This document shows positions 1 through 11,438 of a stretch of DNA of 64,000 bases, piece by piece (position 1 is the stretch's first letter; each line of letters begins with the position of its first letter). The stretch is from Virgisporangium aurantiacum (GTDB lineage: Bacteria; Actinomycetota; Actinomycetes; Mycobacteriales; Micromonosporaceae). A model generated the notes under the pieces. It was given only the letters and a program-made list of their open reading frames with translations, was not told where the DNA came from and ran no database searches. The stretch spans positions 88,036 through 152,035 of the forward strand of contig NZ_BOPG01000019.1 of the NCBI RefSeq assembly GCF_016863635.1, written 5' to 3'. The translations under genes were made by a program, and so were the position numbers.

Positions 1-50
1 ACCGTTGGCGGCGGGAGCGGATTCCGGTCATGACCCAAATTGACGGACGC

Positions 51-1274
51 TCAGATGGTGATCCGGTAGAGCGTCGACGGGCGGCCGCTGCTGCCGGACG
101 CCAGACTGCCCGTGCGTTCCGCGAGCCCGGCCAGTTCGAGCCGGTTGAGCATCCGGCGCGCGGTCCGCGGCTGGACGCCGAGCCGGTCGGCGAGGTCGCG
201 GGTGTTCACCGGCGCCGACCCGGCCGACTCCCGCACCTCGCGCAGGCGTTGCAGCGTCGCCACGCTGAGCCCCACCCGTTGCGCCACAACCGCGAGGTTG
301 GCCCCGGCCGGATCGGCCGGCGGGCCGGCCGCCGCCAGGATCAGGTCGTTGTCGCGCGTCGACAGCACCGACGCCACCGGCCCGAACTTCCGCGCCCGGC
401 TCAGCGCCCGGCGGGCCAGGTTCTCCGCCTCGGCGGCACCCCGGCCCAACCCGAAGCCGATCCGCACGGTCTCGTGCAGCTCCGCGAGCCGGCGCAGCAT
501 CGGCAGGCCGGAGAAGCCGTTGGTGGCCGCGTAGAGCGGGCCGCGGGTGGAGATGAGCAGGTGCATGCCGCCGGCGAGGGGCGTCATCGTGCCGCCGACG
601 CCCACCACCTCCTTGAGCAGACCCTCGTCGCCGCCGGACAGCTCCGCCAGCCCGATCACGAGCTGGGCGTCCTCCCGCATCTGGTTGTCGGTCTCCAGCA
701 GCAACTGGCGCACCGCGTTGCGCACCGCGTGGGTCGACGGCGCGAGCCGGTGCACCGGCATCTCCCCGCGCAGCCTCTCGTAGACCGAACGCAGGCAGGT
801 GAGCGCGACCTGGCTCCCGCGCGGACCGCGCCGGGCCCGCCGGTGGAACGTTTCCGTCTGCGCCGACGTCACCCCGCCGCGGTAGGGCAGCGTCGCGATG
901 TTGGCGACCGGCACGCCCGCCTCGGTGAACGTGGCCACGACGTCGGCCGTCGGCAGGGTGTCGATGGACATGCGGGAGACGTCGTGGCCCTCGCGGACCA
1001 GCCGGACCAGCGCCTGCAGCAGGGTCGCACCCGTGTAGTCGACGAAGACGGCCGGCCGGGTGAGCGTCTCCGCCTCGCGGCACAACGTGTAGGGGACGAC
1101 GCCGGTGAAGAGCCACGCGTCGACCGACGACCCGTGTGCGGCGGTGATCGCCGGCGCCTCGGACTCGTGGCCGTAGTTCAGGCGGTACGCCGTGACGCGG
1201 GACTGCTCCTCGCACACCGCCGCCACGTCGTCGACCAGATCGTGCGGACCGACCACACCGACCTGTACCGCCAT
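51..1274 (-). CDS. Winged-helix regulator with N-terminal sensing region
   Basis: The 407-residue protein ends in a winged-helix DNA-binding domain at about residues 350-405, where LADRLGVQPRTARRMLNRLE followed by a GRP wing is visible. The N-terminal 180 residues alternate beta/alpha and look like a ligand-sensing fold. The middle, around residues 220-310, has a cyclase-like pattern including RIGFGLGRGAAEAE. I do not recognise a named family. It is divergent from the amidohydrolase pair that starts 99 bp away, so it plausibly controls them. The start is an ATG; the stop lies 50 bp from the window edge, and those 50 bp show nothing recognisable. Confidence 0.75.
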   Translation of the reverse strand: MAVQVGVVGPHDLVDDVAAVCEEQSRVTAYRLNYGHESEAPAITAAHGSSVDAWLFTGVVPYTLCREAETLTRPAVFVDYTGATLLQALVRLVREGHDVSRMSIDTLPTADVVATFTEAGVPVANIATLPYRGGVTSAQTETFHRRARRGPRGSQVALTCLRSVYERLRGEMPVHRLAPSTHAVRNAVRQLLLETDNQMREDAQLVIGLAELSGGDEGLLKEVVGVGGTMTPLAGGMHLLISTRGPLYAATNGFSGLPMLRRLAELHETVRIGFGLGRGAAEAENLARRALSRARKFGPVASVLSTRDNDLILAAAGPPADPAGANLAVVAQRVGLSVATLQRLREVRESAGSAPVNTRDLADRLGVQPRTARRMLNRLELAGLAERTGSLASGSSGRPSTLYRITI

Positions 1275-1373
1275 CGACGCCTCCCTCGCGCAAACCGTGC
1301 CGTCAGATTACGGTCATGTCCAGTATTCCAGCAGCCCCGGAAGGTGCCCAATGCTTCCCAGCACGGTGACGAC

Positions 1374-2120
1374 ATGATCGACGTTTTCGACCCCGAGCCG
1401 CTGCTCGGCGGGCTGACGGTCACCCTCGACATCGACGTCCTCATCGGACGGTTCCCCGACCGCCCCGGCCCGGACGGCGACGCCACCACGGTCATGGCGA
1501 TGCTCGCCGACCGCGGCGTGGCCCGCGCGGCGGTCGCCAGCCTGCGCGCCGCGCTGTTCGACGTCACCGCGGGCAACGCCGACGCCATGGCGGTGCCGGA
1601 CGGTGTCGCGGTGGGGACGCTCGACCTGCGCGATCCCCTCGGGTCGGCGGCGGAGCTGGAACGGCTCGTCGCGGCCGGCGTGCGGGCGGTCCGGTTCTTC
1701 CCCGAGGAGCAGGGCGTCCAGCCCGACTACCCGTCGGTGCGGCACCTGGCGCGGCTCGCCACCGACGCCGGCCTGGTGATCCTGACCGGCGGCGACGTGC
1801 GCCGGTTCTGGCGGCCGTTCGCCGGACTGGTCGCCGGCGTGGTGTTCCTGGACACGCACTTCTACCACCTCGGCGACTTCCTCCTCGTGGCCGCCGACGA
1901 GCCCGGCTTCCACACGTCGACCCGCCTGCTCACCTCTTCCGACGGGCTCGAACAGGTGGCGGAACACGTGGGCGCGGACCGGCTGCTGTTCGGCTCGCGG
2001 GCGCCGGTCTACGAGCCGTACGTGCCGTTGCTGCGGCTCGCCACCAGTTCCCTGTCGGCGGCGGAGAAGGTCATGGTGGCCGGCGGGAACGCGCGGCGGC
2101 TCCTGGACGGCGACCGGTGA
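1374..2120 (+). CDS. Degenerate amidohydrolase-fold protein
   Basis: This 248-residue protein has the length and strand order of the amidohydrolase_2 TIM-barrel family. The metal-binding HxH after strand 1 is replaced by DID (LDIDVLIGR), and the late GTDxP-type motif reads GSRAP. It is therefore probably not a normal metal-dependent hydrolase. It overlaps the next gene by 4 bp (GTGA), and that gene encodes an intact family member, so the two may form a heteromer or share a substrate. The ATG at 1374 was chosen because similarity to the family begins immediately after it. Confidence 0.75.
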   Translation: MIDVFDPEPLLGGLTVTLDIDVLIGRFPDRPGPDGDATTVMAMLADRGVARAAVASLRAALFDVTAGNADAMAVPDGVAVGTLDLRDPLGSAAELERLVAAGVRAVRFFPEEQGVQPDYPSVRHLARLATDAGLVILTGGDVRRFWRPFAGLVAGVVFLDTHFYHLGDFLLVAADEPGFHTSTRLLTSSDGLEQVAEHVGADRLLFGSRAPVYEPYVPLLRLATSSLSAAEKVMVAGGNARRLLDGDR

Positions 2121-2851
2121 TCGTCGACGTCCACGCGCACTGGGGGCCGTGGTTCTTCAGCGGCCTGCGCACGCCGAACCTCACCGTGATGGACCGCTAC
2201 GGCATCGACGTCGCGATCGTCTCCTCGACCGAGGCGGTCACCTACGACCCGGCCGCGGGCAACCGCGCGCTCGCCGACTTCCTGCGGTCCGCGCCGGACC
2301 GGTTGCTGGGCTACGTCACCGTCCACCCGCGACGACTCGACCAGGCGGAACGGGACCTGCGGGAGTTCCTGCCGACGCGCCGGTTCGTGGGCGCCAAGAT
2401 CCACACGGACTACACCGGTAGCCCCGTCGACTCGCCGCAGATGCGCGACGCGCTGCTCATGCTCGCCGAGCTGGACTGTCCGGCCCTCGTGCACACCTGG
2501 GACGCGTCCGTGCTCGACCTGGCCCGGCACTGCGTCGAGATTCCCGGCCTCCGGGTCATCGCGGGGCACATGGGCGCGGGTGGACACCGCCACGCCATCG
2601 CGGCGGCGCGGTCGTGCGACCGGCTCTACCTCGAGCCGTCGTGGTCGCACGGGCTGGCCGGCCGGATGGACGAGGTGCTCCGGGAGGTGGACTCCCGCCA
2701 GCTCCTGCTCGGCACCGACGCGACGCTGATCGATCCGGCGTCGACGTTCGGCGTGCTCGCCGCCGCGCGACCCGATCCCGTCACGGCGGAGCGGATCGCG
2801 TGGCGCAACGCCGCCGAGCTGTTCAAGCTGTCCGGAGTCACGGAAGGGTGA
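2117..2851 (+). CDS. Amidohydrolase family 2 enzyme
   Basis: This 244-residue TIM-barrel metal-dependent hydrolase or decarboxylase keeps the family motifs. HAH is at residues 6-8, GAKIH follows mid-protein, then HTWD, GHMG and the terminal GTDA. The substrate is unknown. The GTG start overlaps the preceding stop by 4 bp, indicating translational coupling with the degenerate relative upstream. The 3' end overlaps the convergent PfkB kinase by 14 bp. The regulator, two amidohydrolases and a sugar kinase together suggest catabolism of a cyclic or phosphorylated carbohydrate, which is inference. Confidence 0.85.
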   Translation: MIVDVHAHWGPWFFSGLRTPNLTVMDRYGIDVAIVSSTEAVTYDPAAGNRALADFLRSAPDRLLGYVTVHPRRLDQAERDLREFLPTRRFVGAKIHTDYTGSPVDSPQMRDALLMLAELDCPALVHTWDASVLDLARHCVEIPGLRVIAGHMGAGGHRHAIAAARSCDRLYLEPSWSHGLAGRMDEVLREVDSRQLLLGTDATLIDPASTFGVLAAARPDPVTAERIAWRNAAELFKLSGVTEG

Positions 2852-3764
2852 GCGGGCTCAGTTCGATCCGGGGCAGCAGCGCCCGGTAGGTGGACATGTC
2901 GAACGATCCGGCGCCCTCGGCCTGAACCGTCGCCGCCGACAGGGCCACGCCGTCGCGCAGCCGGTCGGGCCAGGCCGACCCGTGGGCCAGCCCACGGGCG
3001 AGCGCCGCCACGAGCGCGTCACCGGCGCCGGTGGGGTTCCCGGTGACCACCGGCGGAACCGCGGCCCAGGCGCCGTCGGGCGTCACCGCCACCAGGCCGT
3101 CGGGCCCGCGGGACACGACGACGGCCGTGGCCCCCGCCGCGCGGACCGCCTGGGCCGCCGCCAGGAGCGGCGCACCGTCCCCGAGGCGCAGGCGGGCCAG
3201 CTCGTCGACGTTGGGCTTGACGACGGCGGGCCGGCCGGCCAGCCCGTGCCGCAGCGGCTCGCCGTCGGCGTCCAGCACCACGCGGATGCCGGCCGCGGCG
3301 CAGGCCCGGCCCAGCTCCGCGTAGGCGTCGACGGGCACGCCCGGCGGCAGGCTGCCGGACAGCACCGCCACGCCCGCCCCCGAGGTGGCCAGGATCTCCG
3401 CGAAGCCGGCCCGGAACGCCTGCCATTCATCGGACGTCACGGTGGGGCCGGGTTCGTTGACCACCGTGGTGCGGCCGGGTTCGGCGAGCACGACCGTGCG
3501 GCGGGACTCGCCCCGGATCGTCGTGAACACGGTGCGCACACCGGTTGCCGCAAGCCCGGTCCGGATGACCTCACCGGTGCGACCGCCCAGGAGGCCGCAC
3601 GCCAGCACCGGCTCGCCGAGCGCGTCGAGCGTCCGGGCCACGTTGAGCCCCTTGCCGCCCGGGCACTCGCGCACCCGGTCGACCCGGTTCGTGTCCCCGA
3701 TCGTCACCCGACCCAACTCGTACGTGACGTCGAGCGCGGCGTTGAGGGTCACTGTCACGATCAC
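2838..3764 (-). CDS. PfkB-family sugar kinase (1-phosphofructokinase-like)
   Basis: This 308-residue ribokinase/PfkB-family kinase is expected to phosphorylate a sugar phosphate such as fructose 1-phosphate or tagatose 6-phosphate with ATP. It begins VTLNAALDV and has the GGKGLNVAR substrate motif near residue 36. The C-terminal NPTGAGDALVAAL signature contains the anion hole and catalytic Asp. The GTG at 3764 was chosen because the family usually starts exactly at this strand. It is divergent from the Hsp70-like gene 46 bp away. A pfkB-type gene is also part of the mycobacterial DosR regulon. Confidence 0.9.
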   Translation of the reverse strand: MIVTVTLNAALDVTYELGRVTIGDTNRVDRVRECPGGKGLNVARTLDALGEPVLACGLLGGRTGEVIRTGLAATGVRTVFTTIRGESRRTVVLAEPGRTTVVNEPGPTVTSDEWQAFRAGFAEILATSGAGVAVLSGSLPPGVPVDAYAELGRACAAAGIRVVLDADGEPLRHGLAGRPAVVKPNVDELARLRLGDGAPLLAAAQAVRAAGATAVVVSRGPDGLVAVTPDGAWAAVPPVVTGNPTGAGDALVAALARGLAHGSAWPDRLRDGVALSAATVQAEGAGSFDMSTYRALLPRIELSPLTLP

Positions 3765-3782
3765 GATCCATGGTCTACCACG

Positions 3783-3809
3783 GTCACGGCTATGCTCGGC
3801 GACCGTGAC
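3783..3809. promoter_or_regulatory. Inverted repeat in divergent pfkB/Hsp70-like promoter
   Basis: Seven-base arms GTCACGG (3783-3789) and CCGTGAC (3803-3809) are perfectly complementary around a 13-nt spacer. They fill most of the 46-bp gap between two divergent start codons, so they could be an operator for one or both genes. No protein partner can be assigned. Confidence 0.35.
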
Positions 3810-3810
3810 T

Positions 3811-5883
3811 ATGCCGCGACTCGGGGTCGATCTCGGTACGTCGACCACGATCGCGATGCTGCAGTGGCCCGACGGACGCATCCGGCCGCTGCTGTTCGAC
3901 GGGTCGCCGCTGCTGTCCTCGGCCGTCCTCTTCGGTGCCGACGGGACGCTGCACACCGGCCGCGACGCCGCCCACCTCGGGCGCGGCAACCCGGAACGGC
4001 TCGAACCCAACCCGAAGCGGCGCATCGACGACGACGTGGTCCTGCTCGGCCCCGCCGAGGTGCCGGTCCGGGACCTGCTCGGCGCCGTGCTGGTGCGGGT
4101 CGCGCAGGAGGCCGGTCGGGTGGCCGGGCGGTTCGGCGAGCTGACGATCACCCACCCGGCGGCGTGGGGCGCGCGCCGCTGCGCGCTGCTGGTCGAGGCC
4201 GCCGAGCGGGCCGGGCTGGGCCGGCCCCGGCTGGTGCCCGAGCCGGTCGCCGCCGCCACCTACTTCGCACACACGATGAGCGGGTCGGTCCCGGTCGGCA
4301 GCCGCGTGGTGGTCTACGACCTGGGCGCCGGCACGTGCGACGTCACCGTGCTGCTCCGGCGGCCGCACGGGTTCGACGTGATCGCGTCCGACGGCCTCAA
4401 CGACGTCGGCGGGCTGGACGTCGACGCGGCGATCGTGGCGTTCCTCGAGGCCACGTACGGCACGCTGTGGACCGACGCGGTGACCCGACGGCAGGTCTGG
4501 GACGAGGTCCGCAACGCCAAGGAGATGCTGTCGCGCACCAGCGGCACGGTCATCGCGATCCCGGCGCTGGGCCGGGAGGCGCCGCTCGGCCGCGAGCAGT
4601 TCGACGGGCTGATCGGGCCGGTGCTGCGGCCGACCGTCGCGCTCACCCGGTCGCTGATCCGGGACACCGGCACCGGCCCGGCGGCGGTGGTCCTGGTCGG
4701 CGGCGCCAGCCGGATCCCCCTGGTCGCGACGATGCTCACCGAGGCGACGGGCGTGCCACCGATCGTGATCGAGCAGCCGGAACTGGTGGTGGCCGAGGGC
4801 GCCCTCCACCTGCCGCCGGCGGGCGGCACGTCGCACACGGGCGGTGCCTCGCACGCCGGTGCGGCTCAGGTCGCCGCGGGGAACCCGGTGTCCGCGCCGC
4901 CGACGGGGCCGGTCTCCGGTCCTCCGTCGGGGCCGGTGTCGGGTCCCCTCTCCGGTCCGGTATCCGGCGGGATGTCCGGTCCGGTGCCGACCGCCTGGGG
5001 CGGACCGGCCGCGCCGGTGTCGGGTGCGTTCGGCCCGGCCGCGCCGGTGTCGGGCGTCAGCGGGCCGGCCGGTCCGGTGTCCGGCGCATTCGGGCCGGCA
5101 CCGTTCGGGCCGGCACCGTTCGGCGGCGCGGCCCCGCCCGGTACGGCACCGCCGGGCACGGGATCGCCGGGCATGACGCCGCCCGGACGGCCGGGTGAGC
5201 CGCGGCGCGGCAGCCTGGCGCTGGTGCTGTCCATCGTCGCCGTGGTGCTGGTGGTGCTCGCCTCCGGCGTCGCCGGTGTGGTGTACGTGGTCAACAAGGA
5301 CGACGGAAAGCCCGGCGCGAACCCGACCACGCCGACCGGCGGCACCGGCCAGCCGACGCCGGCGTCCGGCGGGTCGGCCCGGTACGACGCGACGAAGCTG
5401 CCCGAGAACCTGTGCCTGAGCGTCGACCTCGGCCGGCTGGCGACCCAGTTCGACACGCAGGCGACGGCGCCCACCGTCAACCGGCAGCTCAGCACGATCG
5501 TCTCGACGATGACCTGCACGATCAGCCGGCAGAAGGGCACGGCGGCGGTCATGTCGCTGCTGATGATCGTCACCGTCTACACCGACCCGAAGCTCGCCGT
5601 CGACCAGCAGAAGCTGGGCCTCGACAACGCCAAGCTCAACGACCCGGGCACGAAGACGCTCGACGGCATCGGCGACGAGGCGTACGCCACCCGCACGGGC
5701 GGCGTGCAGGCGGCCACCACGGTCGCCCTGACGCTCGAGATGCGCGCGGCGAACATGCGCTGGTCGGCGTACCTGACGGCGTCGAAGATCAGCAGCGCGG
5801 GCTGGACCGACCAGGAGCGCGCCCAGTTCGTCACCGATCTCGGCGCCGCGGTGAAGGCGAGCCACGCGAAGTTCACGGCCTGA
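3811..5883 (+). CDS. Membrane-anchored Hsp70-like ATPase with extracytoplasmic domain
   Basis: The first ~330 of 690 residues form an Hsp70/actin-type ATPase domain. It has LGVDLGTSTT at the start, VPEPVAAATYFA, the phosphate-2 motif YDLGAGTCDV and the adenosine motif LVGGASRIP. No substrate-binding domain of DnaK type follows. Instead there is a Gly/Pro/Ser linker with repeated GPVSG units (about residues 350-455), one membrane helix (LALVLSIVAVVLVVL) and a ~200-residue extracytoplasmic domain with two cysteines. The topology resembles a receptor with a cytoplasmic nucleotide-binding head. A GTG lies two codons upstream of the chosen ATG. Confidence 0.85.
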   Translation: MPRLGVDLGTSTTIAMLQWPDGRIRPLLFDGSPLLSSAVLFGADGTLHTGRDAAHLGRGNPERLEPNPKRRIDDDVVLLGPAEVPVRDLLGAVLVRVAQEAGRVAGRFGELTITHPAAWGARRCALLVEAAERAGLGRPRLVPEPVAAATYFAHTMSGSVPVGSRVVVYDLGAGTCDVTVLLRRPHGFDVIASDGLNDVGGLDVDAAIVAFLEATYGTLWTDAVTRRQVWDEVRNAKEMLSRTSGTVIAIPALGREAPLGREQFDGLIGPVLRPTVALTRSLIRDTGTGPAAVVLVGGASRIPLVATMLTEATGVPPIVIEQPELVVAEGALHLPPAGGTSHTGGASHAGAAQVAAGNPVSAPPTGPVSGPPSGPVSGPLSGPVSGGMSGPVPTAWGGPAAPVSGAFGPAAPVSGVSGPAGPVSGAFGPAPFGPAPFGGAAPPGTAPPGTGSPGMTPPGRPGEPRRGSLALVLSIVAVVLVVLASGVAGVVYVVNKDDGKPGANPTTPTGGTGQPTPASGGSARYDATKLPENLCLSVDLGRLATQFDTQATAPTVNRQLSTIVSTMTCTISRQKGTAAVMSLLMIVTVYTDPKLAVDQQKLGLDNAKLNDPGTKTLDGIGDEAYATRTGGVQAATTVALTLEMRAANMRWSAYLTASKISSAGWTDQERAQFVTDLGAAVKASHAKFTA

Positions 5884-5893
5884 CGCCCGCGGG

Positions 5894-5910
5894 TCATTCG
5901 CTCCGGGTGA
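5894..5910. promoter_or_regulatory. TCAYCC-N5-GGRTGA palindrome, site 1
   Basis: The sequence TCATTC-GCTCC-GGGTGA lies 114 bp before the GH63-type gene and 35 bp before a possible 27-codon leader ORF. It has one mismatch to the window consensus. It would control the glycosidase operon 6025-11996. Confidence 0.5.
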
Positions 5911-5944
5911 CGCGGCGGGGGGACGGCGCGGCGAGCATCACGAC

Positions 5945-6024
5945 ATGACCGAGCACTTGTGCGAGGGAATCATTCAGCAGAGCCCTCCCGGTCAGGGCGG
6001 GTCACCACGAAGTGGGGACCCGGC

Positions 6025-6028
<4 letters not shown>
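5945..6028 (+). CDS. Possible 27-residue leader ORF
   Basis: An ATG at 5945 opens a 27-codon frame whose TGA (6026-6028) overlaps the ATG of the GH63-type gene as ATGA. It could couple translation to the glycosidase. The region upstream has only weak purine enrichment, and the peptide shows no recognisable family, so this may be chance. Confidence 0.2.
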
Positions 6029-8759
<2,731 letters not shown>

Positions 8760-8763
<4 letters not shown>

Positions 8764-10220
8764 CCGTTGTGGTGTACGAGGTCGACACCTGGCCCTGGTT
8801 GACCGACCAGCGGCAACGGCTGGGCGAGCAGGTGACGCTGGGCGACCTGCCCGCCGACGTCTGGGACCGGCTCGCCCCGCCCGGCACCGACGCCGTCTGG
8901 CTGATGGGCGTCTGGGAGCGCAGCCCCGCCGGGCTCGAGATCGCCAACCGGAACGCCGGGCTCCAGGACGCGTTCCACGCGGCCCTGCCCGACCTCGCGC
9001 CCGGCGACGTGGTCGGTTCGCCGTACTGCGTCCGCCGGTACGTCGTCGACGAGCGCCTCGGCGGCCCGGCCGCGCTGGCCGTCGCGCGGGCCGAACTCGC
9101 CCGGCGCGGGCTGCGCCTGATCCTCGACTACGTGCCCAACCACGTCGCCCCCGACCACCCGGCCGTCGTCGACCACCCGAAGTGGTTCGTGCGGGGCGGC
9201 CCGGAGGACCTGGCCCGTGATCCGGCCGGCTGGCTGGAGATCGGGGGGAACATCATCGCCCGGGGCCGCGACCCGTACTTCCCGCCGTGGCCCGACGTGG
9301 TGCAGGTCAACGCGTTCCGGCCGAAGCTGCGCCGGGCCACCGTCGACATGCTCGGCGGCATCCTCGACCAGGCCGACGGCGTCCGGTGCGACATGGCGAT
9401 GCTGCTCACCAACGACATCTTCGGCAAGACCTGGGGCGAGTGGGCCGGGCCGGCGCCGGCCGAGGAGTTCTGGCCGACGGTCATCGGGGCACTGCGGCAG
9501 CGGCACCCGGACGCGCTGCTCATCGCCGAGGCGTACTGGGACATGGAGTGGACGCTCCAGCGGCAGGGCTTCGACCTCTGCTACGACAAGCGGCTCTACG
9601 ACCGGCTCGTCGGGGAGGACGCCGCGTCCGTCCGCTCGCATCTCGGCGCCGGGGCGGACTACCAGCGCAAGCTGATCCGCTTCATCGAGAACCACGACGA
9701 GCCGCGCGCCGCGGCGGCCCTGCCCAGCGGTCGCGACCGCGCCGCCGCCGTCGCCGTGGCGACCCTGCCCGGTGCGACGCTGTGGCACGACGGCCAGTTC
9801 GAGGGCCGGCGGACGCGGCTGCCGGTGTTCCTCGGCCGGCGCCCCGACGAGCCGCTCGACGACGACCTGCGCGGCTTCTACCACCGGCTGGTCGCGGCGG
9901 CGGCCCAGGCGCGCCGGGGCACCTGGACGCTGCTCGACGTCGCCGGCTGGCCCGACAACCCGACCAACCGCGACGTGCTCGCCTGGGCCTGGCTCAACGA
10001 CCGGCGGCCGCACCACGTGGTCACGGTGAACCTGTCCGACCACCCGGCGCAGGGCCTGGTCGCGCTGCCGTGGGACGCGTTGGGTGGCGACGAGTGGCGG
10101 CTCACCGACCTCCTCGACGGGCGGGTCTTCGACCGCGACGGCGACGATCTCGCCGCCGGCGGCCTGTACGTCGACCTGCCGCCGTGGGCGGCCCATGTGC
10201 TCGCGGTCGAACCGCGCTGA
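8760..10220 (+). CDS. GH13 alpha-amylase-family enzyme
   Basis: This 486-residue (beta/alpha)8 glycosidase shows all four GH13 regions. DYVPNHV is region I. GVRCDMAM carries the nucleophile Asp, LIAEAYWD the acid/base Glu, and FIENHDE the transition-state Asp. The C-terminal ~90 residues form a beta domain. It is shorter than secreted amylases and has no signal peptide, so it acts in the cytoplasm. Its ATG overlaps the stop of the GH63-type gene, implying coordinated synthesis. Specificity cannot be read; trehalose- or maltooligosaccharide-active enzymes are possible. Confidence 0.88.
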
Positions 10221-10243
10221 CGTCAAGGAAGGTTGGCACTCCG

Positions 10244-10957
10244 ATGGTTATCGCATCACCGGAACAGCGGACGAACGGACCGGCGATCCCCCAACAGGAG
10301 CCGCCGCCGGCGTCTCTCCCGCAGGAGCCGCCGACGGCGGCCGGGCCGACAGCATCCGGGCCGACAGCGGCCGGGCCCATTCGGGTGTGGTTCCTGCCCG
10401 ACGTCGCCGTCGGCGCCACGGCGGGTGCCGTCGGCGCGATCGGCGCGCTGCTCGGGGCCGCCGGCCGGGCCGCGGCGCAACGCACGCCGAGCCGCTCGGA
10501 CGCCTCGCGCCTGGGCGAACGGGTCGGCCGGCGGCTCACCGGTCTGGCCGACCGCGGCGCCGTCCAGCGCCAGCGGGGCCAACGGTTCGCGGTGACCGTC
10601 GTCGACGCCGCCAGCACGACGGTCGTCACCTCGGCGATGGTCAACCGGGCCGTCGACCTCCAGCTCAACCGGGTGCTGCGGCCGGTGGTGGCGGCGGTCC
10701 TCGACGACGTGCTGGCGCGCCTGGAGGCGGAGCCGGAACGGGTGCGGTCGTTGGTGCGTGGGCAGCGCGACAGCATGATCGACGAGATCGTCGGCCACGT
10801 GCGGGCCGGAGCACTGGCCGGCGACACGACCGTCGAGCGGTGGACGTCCCGGATCCTGCGGCGCTCGGCCGCGCCGGCCGCCCAGGCCGCGCCGGCTGCC
10901 CCGCCGACTGCCCCGCCGGCCGCCCCGCCGGCGCCGGATCCGTCGCCCGCGTTGTGA
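10244..10957 (+). CDS. Conserved hypothetical protein with Pro/Ala tails
   Basis: This 237-residue protein has a Pro-rich N-terminus with a repeated TAAGP/TASGP motif (residues 1-45). A Gly/Ala-rich hydrophobic segment (VAVGATAGAVGAIGALLG) may contact the membrane. An amphipathic helical core carries many Arg residues, and the tail is Ala/Pro-rich. I recognise no family. An AAGGAAGG ribosome site precedes the ATG. The gene sits 23 bp after the GH13 gene and overlaps the RDD gene by 4 bp, so it belongs to the same operon. Confidence 0.7.
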   Translation: MVIASPEQRTNGPAIPQQEPPPASLPQEPPTAAGPTASGPTAAGPIRVWFLPDVAVGATAGAVGAIGALLGAAGRAAAQRTPSRSDASRLGERVGRRLTGLADRGAVQRQRGQRFAVTVVDAASTTVVTSAMVNRAVDLQLNRVLRPVVAAVLDDVLARLEAEPERVRSLVRGQRDSMIDEIVGHVRAGALAGDTTVERWTSRILRRSAAPAAQAAPAAPPTAPPAAPPAPDPSPAL

Positions 10958-11415
10958 CCGTTCCCGTCGCCCGCGTCGCGACCGTTCCCACCGACCGCGC
11001 GTACGCGGGAGCCGTCAGCCGAACGGTCGCCTACGTGGTCGACGTGCTGCTGGTCGCCATCGTCGTCGGTGGCATCGCCGTCGTCGTCGAACTCATGAGC
11101 ACCGCTCTCCTCGCGGGGGCACGGGACGCCGCCCGGGTCGCGGTGCGGTACCTCGTGCTGTTCATGCCCGCGTTCCTCGCGTTCTACAGCATGCTTTTCT
11201 GGCGGCTCGCCGGACGCACACCGGGCATGGCGCTGCTCGACGTCCGGGTGATCCAGGTGAACGGCCGGCCGGTGTCGTGGTTCGCGTCGCTCGTCCGGGC
11301 GATCCTGTTGGCCTACCTGCCCATCGGCGCGGTCTGGTCCCTTGTGGACAGACGCCGCCAGGGCGTGCACGACAAGCTCGCCCGGACGGTCGTGGTGCGC
11401 GTGCCGGGCCCGTGA
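10954..11415 (+). CDS. RDD-family membrane protein
   Basis: This 153-residue protein has three predicted membrane helices. It carries the RDD family pattern: an Arg in the first helix (AVSRTVAYVVDVLL), GRTPGMALLDVRV in the loop and RRQGVHDKLARTVVV at the end. RDD proteins are small membrane proteins of mostly unknown function, some linked to ion or osmotic stress. The GTG start overlaps the previous stop as GTGA. The last 26-27 coding bases recur almost unchanged near 24009-24035. Confidence 0.85.
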   Translation: MTVPVARVATVPTDRAYAGAVSRTVAYVVDVLLVAIVVGGIAVVVELMSTALLAGARDAARVAVRYLVLFMPAFLAFYSMLFWRLAGRTPGMALLDVRVIQVNGRPVSWFASLVRAILLAYLPIGAVWSLVDRRRQGVHDKLARTVVVRVPGP

Positions 11416-11438
11416 GACGTTGCCTTGGAGGGTGTGAC

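Noticed and set aside
1..50. Left-edge 50 bp
   Set aside because: Too short to assign. No stop, start or motif beyond the regulator end can be supported.
5982..5998. GCCCT/AGGGC stem considered as terminator of the Hsp70-like gene
   Set aside because: Only five pairs, inside the possible leader ORF and close to the next start. Too weak to call.
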